Below are positions 33,675 through 42,225 of a DNA stretch of 64,000 bases, one piece after another (positions within the stretch are counted from its first letter, which is position 1; every line of letters begins with the position of its first letter). The notes under the pieces were generated by a model. It saw only the letters and a program-made list of their open reading frames with translations. It searched no databases and was not told the origin of the DNA. The position numbers and the translations under genes are program-made. The DNA is from Arthrobacter sp. V1I7. Lineage in GTDB: Bacteria > Actinomycetota > Actinomycetes > Actinomycetales > Micrococcaceae. Location of the stretch: contig NZ_JAUSYS010000001.1 of the NCBI RefSeq assembly GCF_030817015.1, forward strand, positions 3,906,001-3,970,000. Reading direction: 5' to 3'.

Positions 33675-35261
33675 GTGTCCGACATCTCCGGTAAGGTCCG
33701 CACTCCCGGGCGCAATTGGCGGGACCCCGCCACCTGGCATCTGCGCACCCGGCTGGTCCTGGTCGCCATGGCGCTGCTGGTGGCCATCTGTGGTGCCATC
33801 GGGCTGTTCAGCTATGCCTCCATGGATTCGTTCCTGACCCGCCAGTTGGACGTACGCCTTGGACAGGTTTCACGGATTTCCAACGACGCTGGTCGCCCCC
33901 CGGCCGGCAACCCCGGAGGCAGGCCGGATCCCTTGGAAGCCAGGGGCCAAGGGATCGGTACGTTGACGGCCCGTATCGCCGGCAGCGCGGTCAGCAGTGC
34001 CGGCTTCCTCGCCGGGGACGCCACCCGGAAAAGCCTCTCGCCCGACGACGAACAGGTCCTCCTCGCGCTCCTTCCCGACGGCGTCCCTGTCGACCGGACA
34101 CTCTCCTCCGGTGCGTACCGGCTCTCGGCCGTGCAATCCCCCCAAGGTGACGTCATCGTGACCGGACTGCCACTGGCCGAAAAGCAGAACACCCTGTCCT
34201 CGCTCGTGTGGACCATGGTGGTGGTATCCGCCGGCGGCCTCGTTCTCATCGGCCTCGCCGGCACCGTACTCATCCGCCGCACCATGAAGCCGCTGGAAAA
34301 GTTGTCGGAGGTGGCCACGAAGGTTTCCCGCCTCCCGCTCGACGCCGGTGAGGTGGCATTGGCGGTACGGGTTCCGGCGTCGGCTGCCCATCCCGGCACG
34401 GAAGTAGGCAGCGTGGGCCACGCGCTGAACCAGATGCTGGACAACGTCTCCAAGGCACTGGAGGCGCGGCAGCACAGCGAAATGAAAGTGCGCCAGTTCG
34501 TGGCCGACGCCTCGCACGAGCTGCGGACCCCGCTGACGGCCATCCGCGGCTACACCGAGCTGATGCGGATGACCGAGCACTTCACCCCGGACGGTGCGAA
34601 GTCCCTGGCCCGGGTGCAAAGCCAGTCCGAGCGGATGACTGCACTGGTTGAGGACCTGCTGCTGCTGGCCCGCCTGGATGAGGGGCAGCCGCTCAAGCTC
34701 AGCGACGTGGACCTGACCCAGCTGGCGATCGAAACGGTCAGCGACGAAAAGGTCATGGCGCCGGACCACGCCTGGCGGCTGGAACTCCCGGAGGAACCGG
34801 TGGTGGTCCGTGGCGACTCCACGCAGCTCCACCAGGTTCTGGCGAACCTGCTGTCCAACGCCCGCAAGCACACCGCCCCCGGGACGACGGTGGTCACGGG
34901 CGTGATGCGTGCAGCCGACGGGAGCGCGGTGGTCACGGTGACCGACAACGGCGACGGGATCCCCGCCGAATTTTTAAGCCAGGTCTTTTCACGCTTCGCC
35001 CGCGCGGATGCCGCCCGGAAAAACCCGGCGGTTACGACGGCGACAGCCGGCGGTGCCGGCAGGTCCGTCGGCTCCGGGACGGCGGGCGGACCGGGAGCTC
35101 AGACCATGGCCCCGGCGCCCACGGCCGAGGGGACCAGCGGGCTGGGCCTGTCGATCGTGCAGTCGATCGTTGAAGCCCACGGAGGCAGCGTCGAAGTCAG
35201 CTCCCGACCGGGCCGGACCGAATTTGCCGTACGGCTCCGCGGAGGCCCCCGGCCGTCCTAG
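33675..35261 (+). CDS. sensor histidine kinase
   Basis: A 528-residue membrane kinase that pairs with the upstream regulator. Transmembrane helices at about 28-48 and 178-200 flank a 130-residue extracytoplasmic sensor. HAMP-like and dimerisation regions follow; the phospho-acceptor is His281 in DASHELRTPLTAIRGY. The ATPase domain has LSNARKHT (N box), VTDNGDGIP (G1), FSRFARAD (F) and GLGLSIVQSIV (G2). A Gly/Ala/Thr/Pro-rich insertion of about 35 residues between the F and G2 boxes is unusual and should lengthen the ATP lid. The start is GTG at 33675. Confidence 0.93.
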   Translation: MSDISGKVRTPGRNWRDPATWHLRTRLVLVAMALLVAICGAIGLFSYASMDSFLTRQLDVRLGQVSRISNDAGRPPAGNPGGRPDPLEARGQGIGTLTARIAGSAVSSAGFLAGDATRKSLSPDDEQVLLALLPDGVPVDRTLSSGAYRLSAVQSPQGDVIVTGLPLAEKQNTLSSLVWTMVVVSAGGLVLIGLAGTVLIRRTMKPLEKLSEVATKVSRLPLDAGEVALAVRVPASAAHPGTEVGSVGHALNQMLDNVSKALEARQHSEMKVRQFVADASHELRTPLTAIRGYTELMRMTEHFTPDGAKSLARVQSQSERMTALVEDLLLLARLDEGQPLKLSDVDLTQLAIETVSDEKVMAPDHAWRLELPEEPVVVRGDSTQLHQVLANLLSNARKHTAPGTTVVTGVMRAADGSAVVTVTDNGDGIPAEFLSQVFSRFARADAARKNPAVTTATAGGAGRSVGSGTAGGPGAQTMAPAPTAEGTSGLGLSIVQSIVEAHGGSVEVSSRPGRTEFAVRLRGGPRPS

Positions 35262-35501
35262 TGTGCCCTCTCGGCCACCCCGCAGCCCGCCGCAGGCGCC
35301 CGTTTCCACGGTTTCGTGCCGCCCGGCTTGCGGTGCCTCGGATGGGCAGCAGTGCACCGTCGAATCGGCGCGCAGTCCCGGCAGCGGAGGAGCGCAAGGC
35401 GACACACCGCCGCCGTGTGTTCCGTTATCCAAATGTGACGTACGTATGAAACTCCTGTACGGTCGATAGAGTGCGGCCGGAACTGGAGCCGCATATCCGG
35501 A

Positions 35502-35669
35502 TGACGCCCAACTCTGCCGCCTCCCGGAAACCGCTGGACCAGGCAGAGGCGGGGAACCCAGAGTTCCCGGGCAGCCTGCATCCAGGCACCCTTGGGGTTA
35601 AGCCGACACGTGAGAATCCGTGCGGCCGGATTTCTCATCCGCACCCGACAGCTAACTCCGTAGGCGTTG
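35502..35669 (+). promoter_or_regulatory. c-di-AMP riboswitch (ydaO-yuaA type)
   Basis: The leader of the lysozyme-like gene carries the hallmark conserved blocks of the ydaO class in order: CCCAACTCTGCCGCC, AGGCGGGGAACCC, CCTTGGGGTTAAGCCG, and CCGACAGCTAACTCCGTAG. The ends ACGCC (35504-35508) and GGCGT (35663-35667) can form the P1 stem. In actinobacteria this riboswitch commonly controls cell-wall hydrolase genes, matching the gene 10 bases downstream. Ligand is taken from the class; the leader upstream to 35262 shows no gene. P1 sits close to the ribosome site, so control may act on translation. Confidence 0.9.
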
Positions 35670-35678
35670 AGAGGCATC

Positions 35679-36494
35679 ATGACTGAATTCAAGCTACAAA
35701 CGCGCCGTGACGGCGATGCAGGCACGCCCCGCCGTGCCGATTCCCGCCATCGCGCCGATCCAGCCCAGCCCATCCCGGCCCGGTCCCGGTTTGCCAAAGG
35801 CGTCGGTTACACCGGGCGTCGGGCCGCCGTCGTCGCCACCGCCTGCGCGGTCCTCCTCGGAGTCGGCGCGGCCGGACAGGCTGCCGAGTCCAGCCATTCC
35901 AGCGCCGGCAATGCCGGCGCGTCCGCCATCGCGGCCGACCTGCTGACGCCCCTCGACTTCGAACGGGTCCGCGCCGACGCACCGTCGCCGGCGCCTTCGG
36001 CGGCAGCTCTCCCGGCACCTTCGGCTGCGGCCAGCGTAGAAGCCCCCGCCACGGCGGAACAGCCAGCCGTAGCGCCGGCCCCCGCCGCCGAAGCCGCTCC
36101 TGCCGCCGCGCCGGCACCAGCCGCGGCACCAGCGCCGGCGCCGGCACCGGCCCCGGCCCCTGAAGCGGCAAAGCCCGTTGCCGTCGACGACCCCGCCGGG
36201 GCGCAGGCATATGCCGCAGCCCAGCTGGGTTCCTACGGGTGGGCCGCCGACCAGATGCCGTGCCTGGCGAAACTCTGGACCAAGGAGTCGGACTGGAAGA
36301 CCACCGCCACGAACCCCAGCAGCGGCGCCTATGGCGTGGTCCAGTCCCTGCCCGCCGAGAAGATGGCGAGCGCCGGCGCGGACTACCGGACAAATTATCG
36401 GACCCAGATCAATTGGGGCCTCGACTACATCAAGCAGCGGTACGGCTCCCCGTGCGGGGCCCTGAACTTCCACTACGCGCACAACTGGTACTAA
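35679..36494 (+). CDS. secreted lysozyme/transglycosylase-like protein
   Basis: A 271-residue exported protein. A basic N-terminus is followed by a hydrophobic signal or anchor segment (about 45-67, AAVVATACAVLLGVGAAG). A long Ala/Pro linker (about 95-165, repeated PAPA units) spans the wall. The C-terminal 85 residues are lysozyme-like (MPCLAKLWTKESDWKTTATNPSSGAYGVVQSLP, then NWGLDYIKQRYGSPC), with the likely catalytic Glu in TKESDW as in SLT domains and two cysteines (PCLAK and SPCGAL) that may form a disulfide. It probably cleaves peptidoglycan. The ATG at 35679 follows GAGAGG; the c-di-AMP riboswitch controls it. Confidence 0.88.
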   Translation: MTEFKLQTRRDGDAGTPRRADSRHRADPAQPIPARSRFAKGVGYTGRRAAVVATACAVLLGVGAAGQAAESSHSSAGNAGASAIAADLLTPLDFERVRADAPSPAPSAAALPAPSAAASVEAPATAEQPAVAPAPAAEAAPAAAPAPAAAPAPAPAPAPAPEAAKPVAVDDPAGAQAYAAAQLGSYGWAADQMPCLAKLWTKESDWKTTATNPSSGAYGVVQSLPAEKMASAGADYRTNYRTQINWGLDYIKQRYGSPCGALNFHYAHNWY

Positions 36495-36529
36495 ACCGCA
36501 AGGCACTGCCCGCCCGCACAACAGCATCA

Positions 36530-36562
36530 GAACGCCCCGGATCCCCGCGATCCGGGGCGTTC
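36530..36562 (+). terminator. terminator after the lysozyme-like gene
   Basis: GAACGCCCCGGAT (36530-36542) and ATCCGGGGCGTTC (36550-36562) form a perfect 13-bp stem with a 7-base loop, 36 bases after the stop codon. Confidence 0.75.
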
Positions 36563-36666
36563 CTGCTACTGGGGCGTCCGTGGCCGGCGCCGTCCCACGT
36601 GCACGGCACCCGCACGGCCCGGCTACAGCCCTCGTCAGGGCCGCCGCCCTTAGGGCCGGGGGAGGT

Positions 36667-37044
36667 CTAGCCGTCGGGCCGGTTGGGGAGGTACTGCACG
36701 GCCCATTTGTTGCCGTCGGGGTCGGCGAAATAAACGAAGTGCCCCCAGTCCTGGATATCGACGTCGCTGACGTCCACGCCGTTGTCCTTGAGCTGTTTGT
36801 GCGCGGCCTGGATGTCGCTGACGACGAGCTGCAGGCTGGGGGCGGTGCCCGGCGGCGCGTCGTTGAGGCCCTCGCCGATGGCGATCGAGCAGCCGGAGCC
36901 CGGCGGGGTCAGCTGGACGAAGCGGAGGCCCTCCACGGGCCGCTCGTCGTAGTCGGCGTTGAAGCCGACCTTGTTGACATAGAAGTCCTTGGCACGGTCC
37001 ACATCGGACACCGGGACAAACACGAGTTCAAGTTTCCAGTCCAT
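36667..37044 (-). CDS. VOC family protein, single domain
   Basis: A 125-residue glyoxalase/bleomycin-resistance-like protein. Features are MDWKLELVFVPVSDVDRAKDFYVNKVGF at the start, LRFVQLTPPGSGCSI in the middle and YFADPDGNKWAVQYLP at the end, giving the usual paired beta-alpha-beta-beta-beta units. Substrate unknown. The ATG at 37044 is the family start although the ribosome site is weak. Confidence 0.88.
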   Translation of the reverse strand: MDWKLELVFVPVSDVDRAKDFYVNKVGFNADYDERPVEGLRFVQLTPPGSGCSIAIGEGLNDAPPGTAPSLQLVVSDIQAAHKQLKDNGVDVSDVDIQDWGHFVYFADPDGNKWAVQYLPNRPDG

Positions 37045-37141
37045 GGGGGTCAGGCTAGTCCCGGGGCGGTGCTGTGCGGAACCCCCGGTGGCCCGCAGGC
37101 GGCGCAGAGCACCGGCCCGCGGCACGGCTTGGTGTGGCTAG

Positions 37142-37777
37142 TCAGCCGGCGATGCCGTAGAGGCGGTCGCCGGCGTCGCCCAGGCCGGGCACGATGTACG
37201 ACTTCTCGTTGAGCTTCTCATCGATCGACGCGAGCACAATCGTCACGTTGGCGTCCGCGAGTTGTTCCTCCAGCTTCGCCAGCCCTTCGGGGGCGGCGAG
37301 CAGGCAGATGCAGGTGACGTCGGAGGCGCCGCGCTTGAAGAGGAACTTGATGGCCTCGCGCAGGGTTCCGCCGGTGGCCAGCATCGGGTCCAGGACGAAG
37401 ATCTGGCGGTCCGTGAGGTCCTCGGGGAGTCGCTCGGCGTAGGTGATGATGTCCAGCGTTTCCTCGTCCCGGGCCATGCCCAGGAAACCGACCTCGGCGG
37501 TGGGGACCAGCTTGGTCATGCCCTCGAGCATGCCGAGTCCGGCGCGGAGGATGGGAACCACCAGCGGGGTGGGCTTCGTGAAGGCCGTGCCGATGGTGGT
37601 GCTGACCGGCGTCTCGATGGTCACGGGCTGGGTGCGCACCTCACGGGTGGCCTCATACGCCAGGAGCGTGACGAGCTCTTCCGTGAGCTGCCGGAAGACC
37701 GGGGACGGGGTGTTCTTGTCCCGCAGAACGGTGAGCTTATGGGCGACCAGCGGGTGGTCGACAACGAGAGTGCGCAT
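37142..37777 (-). CDS. upp: uracil phosphoribosyltransferase
   Basis: Salvages uracil with PRPP to give UMP. The 211-residue protein has standard length, with [16 protein letters not shown] at the start, [14 protein letters not shown], the PRPP-binding loop [12 protein letters not shown], and the C-terminal uracil-binding [13 protein letters not shown]. The ATG at 37777 begins 12 bases after the PAP2 gene stops, so the two may share a transcript. Confidence 0.97.
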   Translation of the reverse strand: MRTLVVDHPLVAHKLTVLRDKNTPSPVFRQLTEELVTLLAYEATREVRTQPVTIETPVSTTIGTAFTKPTPLVVPILRAGLGMLEGMTKLVPTAEVGFLGMARDEETLDIITYAERLPEDLTDRQIFVLDPMLATGGTLREAIKFLFKRGASDVTCICLLAAPEGLAKLEEQLADANVTIVLASIDEKLNEKSYIVPGLGDAGDRLYGIAG

Positions 37778-37789
37778 CCGTCAAAACTA

Positions 37790-38650
37790 TCACCCGGCCG
37801 CCGGGGATCTGCCCGAGGGTCCCGGCGTATCGGGATCGTCCGTTTCGATGGGACGGCTGCTGCCGGAGCCGCCGCTAGCCACAGTTTCGCCGTCGTTGAG
37901 GTGGGCTGGGTGATCAAACGTGGGTGCCGGACCCACGTGTTCCCGGTGTCGCAGGGCGTGGAAGAGCCTGTGGGCCAGGATCACGATCCCCACCCAGGCC
38001 AGCCCCAACGCCCACCCGATGATGACGTCCGTCATCCAGTGATGGCCGAGGTAGACCCGGCTCATGCCCATCCCGCCGATGAAGATCACACCCGCGGCGA
38101 TCATGCCGATGTGGGCAAGCGTACGTTTCACCTGCAGGCAGGCGAGGTACACCACCAGCCCGATCACCACCGTGGTGTTGAGGGTGTGGCCGCTGGGGAA
38201 CGACGGCGAGTTCTCGTAGGGCGCCACAGCGTCGGCGTGGTCCGGGCGGTTCCGGCCGATCAGTTTCTTGCCCAGCGTGGTGGCCGTGGTGGAGACAGCG
38301 GCAGCGCCTCCGATCAGGATCAGCGGCCGCCAGGTCCGGGAGGCCCAGGTCAGCCAGGCCGTGAGGATGCTGGCCAGGATGGGCATGCCGGTTCCGCCGC
38401 CGATGTTGGTGAACCCTGTGACGAAGGAGTCCAGCCCGGGGCTGCGCAGCTGTTCCATGAAGGCCAGGGTCGGCCTGTCCAGATTGGCCAGACCGGCATC
38501 GTCCACGACGTTGGCATAGACCTCGGCGCTCAGCACTGCCAGAACCACCACGATGACGCCGCCGACGAGCATCGTGATCCAAAGAGCGGCGTAAGGCACC
38601 ACCCATTTCCCCCAGCGCTGCGTCAGCCAGCTCTCAGTTCGGGTGCTCAC
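37790..38650 (-). CDS. PAP2 family membrane phosphatase
   Basis: A 286-residue integral membrane lipid phosphatase of the PAP2/undecaprenyl-diphosphate phosphatase superfamily. The three catalytic motifs are present: KKLIGRNRP, PSFPSGHTLNT and SRVYLGHHWMTDVIIGW. About six membrane helices are visible. The last 45 residues are hydrophilic and Pro/Ser/Asp-rich. It probably dephosphorylates a lipid phosphate at the outer face of the membrane. GTG at 38650 follows GGAGAGG. Confidence 0.92.
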   Translation of the reverse strand: MSTRTESWLTQRWGKWVVPYAALWITMLVGGVIVVVLAVLSAEVYANVVDDAGLANLDRPTLAFMEQLRSPGLDSFVTGFTNIGGGTGMPILASILTAWLTWASRTWRPLILIGGAAAVSTTATTLGKKLIGRNRPDHADAVAPYENSPSFPSGHTLNTTVVIGLVVYLACLQVKRTLAHIGMIAAGVIFIGGMGMSRVYLGHHWMTDVIIGWALGLAWVGIVILAHRLFHALRHREHVGPAPTFDHPAHLNDGETVASGGSGSSRPIETDDPDTPGPSGRSPAAG

Positions 38651-38711
38651 GGCTGCCTCTCCACTCTCTTGTGTTGCACAGCTTGCTTACCGTCGAAACT
38701 ATCATTGAGCC

Positions 38712-39215
38712 ATGACTTCCCGGGAGCCACGCCATGCCGAATGGATGGGCCTTGCCCTCGCCGAAGCACGCCGGGCGCTGGCCACCGACGACGTGCCGAT
38801 CGGCGCAGTCGTGATCGGACCCGACGGCGCGGTCCTCGGTTCCGGCCGGAACGAACGGGAGGCGCTCGGGGACCCGACGGCGCACGCGGAGATGGTGGCC
38901 ATTCGGGCGGCAGCGGCCCGGCTGCGGGAACGGCGCGCACAGGACGGGCAACGCGATGACGGCTGGCGACTGGAGGACTGCAGCCTGGTGGTGACGCTGG
39001 AGCCCTGCGCCATGTGCGCGGGGGCGGTGGTGCTGGCCCGGATTCCCCGGGTTGTCTTCGGCGCCTGGGACGAGAAGGCCGGGGCCGCGGGTTCGGTGTT
39101 CGACATCCTCCGCGAGCGCCGGCTCAACCACTGGGTGGAAGTGTATGCCGGGGTCCGGGAGCCTGAGTGCGCGGCGTTGCTGTGGGACTTCTTCGCCGGC
39201 CATCGCGGCAACTGA
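38712..39215 (+). CDS. tadA: tRNA-specific adenosine deaminase
   Basis: Converts A34 to inosine in the anticodon of tRNA-Arg(ACG), which is itself encoded at 26244 in this window. The 167-residue zinc enzyme has the HAE motif (His58, Glu60) and PCAMC (Cys99, Cys102), plus VPIGAVVIGPDG and GAAGSVFDIL. A 10-residue insertion (RRAQDGQRDDGWR) before PCAMC is longer than in E. coli. The ATG at 38712 is divergent from the PAP2 gene. Confidence 0.93.
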   Translation: MTSREPRHAEWMGLALAEARRALATDDVPIGAVVIGPDGAVLGSGRNEREALGDPTAHAEMVAIRAAAARLRERRAQDGQRDDGWRLEDCSLVVTLEPCAMCAGAVVLARIPRVVFGAWDEKAGAAGSVFDILRERRLNHWVEVYAGVREPECAALLWDFFAGHRGN

Positions 39216-39250
39216 TCCTCGGACCCGCACGGCTCTCCCCTATCTGCTGC

Positions 39251-40588
39251 TTACTTGCCGCCGGCGGCGGCGCCGGCGGAGCGTGCGGCGGCGGAGCGTG
39301 CGGCGGCGGCGCCGGCCAGGGCGTCGATCCGTTTCTGCCGGGTGGCCGGTGAGTCGAGGCTGAAGGCCCGGAAATCGCCCAGGTCCTCGCGGATCCAGGC
39401 CTCCATCTCGGCGATCCGCCGGGTCACGGCCGGCGTCGGGCCCTGGAACAGCCAGGACACGATCCGCTCCTTGCCCGGTTCGTACTGCCACAGGCCGATG
39501 ATCCGGCCCCGGTCCAGGATCGGGTGGTCCGGCAGATCCGCCTGCAGCGCCAGCGAAGCCACGACCTGCCCATCAATCCTCTCCCCGTCAGGGCCTTCCG
39601 CCGCCAGCAGTTCCGCGGCGTTCCGGCGCAGCAGCACCAGCGAGTCCGTACCGGCGAGCAGCTGGATCTGTTCCTCGGCCGGTTCCTCGAAAACGGCCAG
39701 GCGTTCGACGTCGTCGGGCAGCATCCACAGCATGTCACCGGTGGCGGTGGGCACCTCGACGGCGCCGACGGCGGCCAGCGCCGCCTTGCTCTGCGCCACG
39801 GTGAAAGCCGTGAACCATTGCGACTGCTTGAGCGTGGCCCCGCCGGTCCAGCCAAGGTAGCGGCGGATCAGTTCGGCGCGGATCCCGTCGTCAGCCAGGG
39901 GACTGTCGGGCAGGTTCCACAGCTCGTAGCCATAGCGCTGCTGGTCGAGGCGTCCATTGGTCGGGACCCGGCGGATCCGCCCCTGCGACTGCAGGATGCC
40001 GAGGGCGGTGGGCAGGGTAGTGGCGGCGCCCTTCCTTTTGCCTTCTTCCCCGAGGTTGCGCACCGAGTCGCCGAGCTCGTCCTTCAACTGCCGGGGATCC
40101 ATGGGAACACCGGCTTCGGCGAGGGTGTGCAGGACCTGTTCCTCCAGGAGGGTGATTTCGCCGCGGTCGACGCCGAGCCTTCCGAGCACCCGGATGGCCT
40201 CGGCGGCATCTTTGCCCAGCTTGAGGGCCCAGCCGAAGTCCTCGCGGCCCAGAACATAGGTACAGCCGCGGGCCGCGGGCAGTTCCAGGATCCGGTGGGC
40301 GCGGACATCGGCGTCAACCTGATCCCGGCGGATGCCCGCGCGGGCAAAGAGCGTCAGGTACGGGTTGGCGCCGCCGACGGAACGGGCCCAGCCGGCCCGC
40401 GCGAAGACCTCTTCCGCGGTGCGGCCGGCGAGGGAACCGTCCAGGCCCTGCTTGTGCCAGGCCCAGGCGCGGAGCAGCTCGGGCGTGAGCGTCCTGGCCG
40501 GAGGAATGTTCGCGGTCGGAGGCTGCGCGGTGAGCGGCTCTGGCGTCATGGGGTCATTGTCCACCAGCAGGTCCGGCAGGGGAATCAT
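39251..40588 (-). CDS. winged-helix DNA-binding protein, HTH_42 (AlkZ/YcaQ) superfamily
   Basis: A 445-residue protein of the HTH_42 superfamily, whose studied members (AlkZ, AlkX/YcaQ) are DNA glycosylases acting on alkylated or crosslinked bases. Repeated winged-helix elements lie at about 45-300 (EEVFARAGWARSVGG, LLEEQVLHTLAEAGVPMD, DGIRAELIRRYLGWTGGATLKQ); the C-terminus has DHPILDRGRIIGLWQYEPGKERIVSWLF. The tail is a pure Ala/Arg/Ser repeat. The catalytic QxQ/QxD motif of proven glycosylases is not obvious. ATG at 40588 overlaps the stop of the glycosyltransferase as ATGA; an internal ATG at 40549 is an alternative. Confidence 0.8.
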   Translation of the reverse strand: MIPLPDLLVDNDPMTPEPLTAQPPTANIPPARTLTPELLRAWAWHKQGLDGSLAGRTAEEVFARAGWARSVGGANPYLTLFARAGIRRDQVDADVRAHRILELPAARGCTYVLGREDFGWALKLGKDAAEAIRVLGRLGVDRGEITLLEEQVLHTLAEAGVPMDPRQLKDELGDSVRNLGEEGKRKGAATTLPTALGILQSQGRIRRVPTNGRLDQQRYGYELWNLPDSPLADDGIRAELIRRYLGWTGGATLKQSQWFTAFTVAQSKAALAAVGAVEVPTATGDMLWMLPDDVERLAVFEEPAEEQIQLLAGTDSLVLLRRNAAELLAAEGPDGERIDGQVVASLALQADLPDHPILDRGRIIGLWQYEPGKERIVSWLFQGPTPAVTRRIAEMEAWIREDLGDFRAFSLDSPATRQKRIDALAGAAAARSAAARSAGAAAGGK

Positions 40589-41814
40589 CTGCCGGCGGCA
40601 GTTCCGCCGGGCTGGTCCGCGGGCGGCTCCCCCGGGCCGCTCCCCGGGCCGCTCCCCTGGCTGGTCCCCGGATTGCTTCCCGGGTTCCCCGCGGACCCTG
40701 CGCGCAGGGCTTCGACCACTGTCCGTGCAGTGCTGTCCCAGCCGGGCAGGTGGTTCCTTGCGGCCACGGCGGCCGACTGCCAGCGGGTGCGGAGCGCGGT
40801 GTCGGTGAGCCAGCGGTGCAGGATTTCGGCGAGCGGTGACGGGTCCGCGGCGAGGGCGACGGCGGTGCCCGGCAGGGTGCCTGCCCCGGCTGCGGGGGCA
40901 CCCGGAAGGGTGTCCGGCTTCCGGCTTTGCGGCGTGCCGGCCGCGAGCGCTTCCACGGCTCCGGTGCCGGCGCGCACCACCACGGGGACGCCGCGGGCAA
41001 TCGATTCCGGAACGACGAGTCCGTAGGTCTCTGCCCGGGAGATGAGCAGGCTGAGGTCCGCGCTGGCCCATTCGGCCTCCAGCGCCCCGCCCCGCAGTTC
41101 GCCCGGAATGCTGACGCGGTCCTGGAGCCCCAACCGACGGACGGTGTCCCGGAGCTGCGCGGCGTACGCCGGGTCGGCGGAGTCGGAGCCGACGAGGGCC
41201 GCCGTCCACGGCAGCTCGGTGAGCAGGGACAGCGCGTCGAGCAGCAGCGACTGGTCTTTGTTCGGCAGCAGGGCCGCCATGGCCAGGAGGTGAGGGGGCT
41301 CCGAACCGCTGGCGAGCGGGGCGGACACGGTGCCCGGGAGCGCGACCGTGATGCCGGCGAGTCCGTGCCGGGCGCGGAGCCCGGCCGCCGCTGAACTGCT
41401 TGTGCAGATCACCCCGGCCGCTTCCCGGAGCGCCCGTCGTTCCAGTCCCGGGTCCTCGAGCGGCATGTGCAGCAGGATCCAGGCCGGCCGTCCGGCGGCG
41501 GCCGCGGCGGCGAGTTCCTCCGGCGCCCCGCCGGCGAGCAGCCCGTCGACCAGGGTGACCCGGTGGCTGGCTCCGGAGCCGCCGTCGGGGTGCAAGCCGT
41601 CCGAATGCAGGCCGTCGGTACCCAGAACAGCGGCCAGCCGCCGTCGGTCTTCCGGGCTCCCCCCGGGCCAATCGCCGTCGAGCGGGCAGGTCTCCACCTC
41701 TACGCCCTGGAGGGTCAGCTCCCGGGCGAGGGCGGCGTTATAGACGTTCCCGCCGGAGTTGTGCCGGACATTGCCGGGCACCACCAGGCGGAGGTGGAGG
41801 CCGGACGGCTGCAC
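40585..41814 (-). CDS. GT4-like glycosyltransferase
   Basis: A 409-residue GT-B fold glycosyltransferase. The N-terminal half has LRLVVPGNVRHNSGGNVYNAALARELTLQG (glycine-rich acceptor loop SGGNVYN) and GRPAWILLHMPLED. The C-terminal nucleotide-sugar domain has LAMAALLPNKDQSLLLDAL, the DRVSIPGEL loop and the EX7E-type segment SRAETYGLVVPESIARGVPVV. The last 40 residues are a Gly/Ser/Pro repeat. GTG at 41814 follows AGGA just after the PTPS-like stop. It sits third in a tight four-gene operon, so the acceptor may be the product of the two upstream enzymes. Confidence 0.85.
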   Translation of the reverse strand: MQPSGLHLRLVVPGNVRHNSGGNVYNAALARELTLQGVEVETCPLDGDWPGGSPEDRRRLAAVLGTDGLHSDGLHPDGGSGASHRVTLVDGLLAGGAPEELAAAAAAGRPAWILLHMPLEDPGLERRALREAAGVICTSSSAAAGLRARHGLAGITVALPGTVSAPLASGSEPPHLLAMAALLPNKDQSLLLDALSLLTELPWTAALVGSDSADPAYAAQLRDTVRRLGLQDRVSIPGELRGGALEAEWASADLSLLISRAETYGLVVPESIARGVPVVVRAGTGAVEALAAGTPQSRKPDTLPGAPAAGAGTLPGTAVALAADPSPLAEILHRWLTDTALRTRWQSAAVAARNHLPGWDSTARTVVEALRAGSAGNPGSNPGTSQGSGPGSGPGEPPADQPGGTAAGR

Positions 41815-41822
41815 CTTGGGTC

Positions 41823-42221
41823 CTAGCGGGCGTCGAAGTCGAGCGAGTAGGTGGCCCAGGCATCCGGGGTTTCGCGGAGCGTGACGTCCAGCCCGGCCAG
41901 GTCGCGCCCGTCCTGGCCAGCGCGGATCTTCGATGCCACGGCGTCGGCGACGTACTGGGCCAGGGCCTCGGTGGTGCTGAGCTTTCCGGCGAAGTCCGGG
42001 TGCTCGTCCAGGTTCTTGAAGTTGAGGCCTTCGAGGACGGAATCCAGCATGTCCCCGGCCTCGCCGATGTCCAGCACGATCGAGTCCTCGTTCAGCGCGC
42101 GACGGCGGAAGGTCACCTCCGTGACGAAGGTGGCGCCGTGCATACCCTGGGCGGGGCCGAAGGCCGGACGGGGAAGGCTGTGGGCAATCATGAAGTTGCG
42201 GCGGACGGTCAGGCTGAACAC
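41823..42221 (-). CDS. 6-pyruvoyl-tetrahydropterin synthase-like protein, altered zinc site
   Basis: A 132-residue protein of the PTPS/QueD (tunnelling-fold) family. The fold markers are FMIAHSL (His14), MHGATF (His28), ALNEDSIVLDIGEAGDML, LNFKNLDEHPDF and STTEALAQYVAD. The zinc triad is broken: the canonical HGHNY reads HGATF, so the third histidine is alanine at residue 30, and the catalytic cysteine is missing. It probably catalyses a different step or binds a pteridine-like compound. The GTG start at 42221 follows AGGTAAG, 4 bases after the stop of the dehydrogenase. Confidence 0.85.
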   Translation of the reverse strand: MFSLTVRRNFMIAHSLPRPAFGPAQGMHGATFVTEVTFRRRALNEDSIVLDIGEAGDMLDSVLEGLNFKNLDEHPDFAGKLSTTEALAQYVADAVASKIRAGQDGRDLAGLDVTLRETPDAWATYSLDFDAR

Positions 42222-42225
42222 GGTC

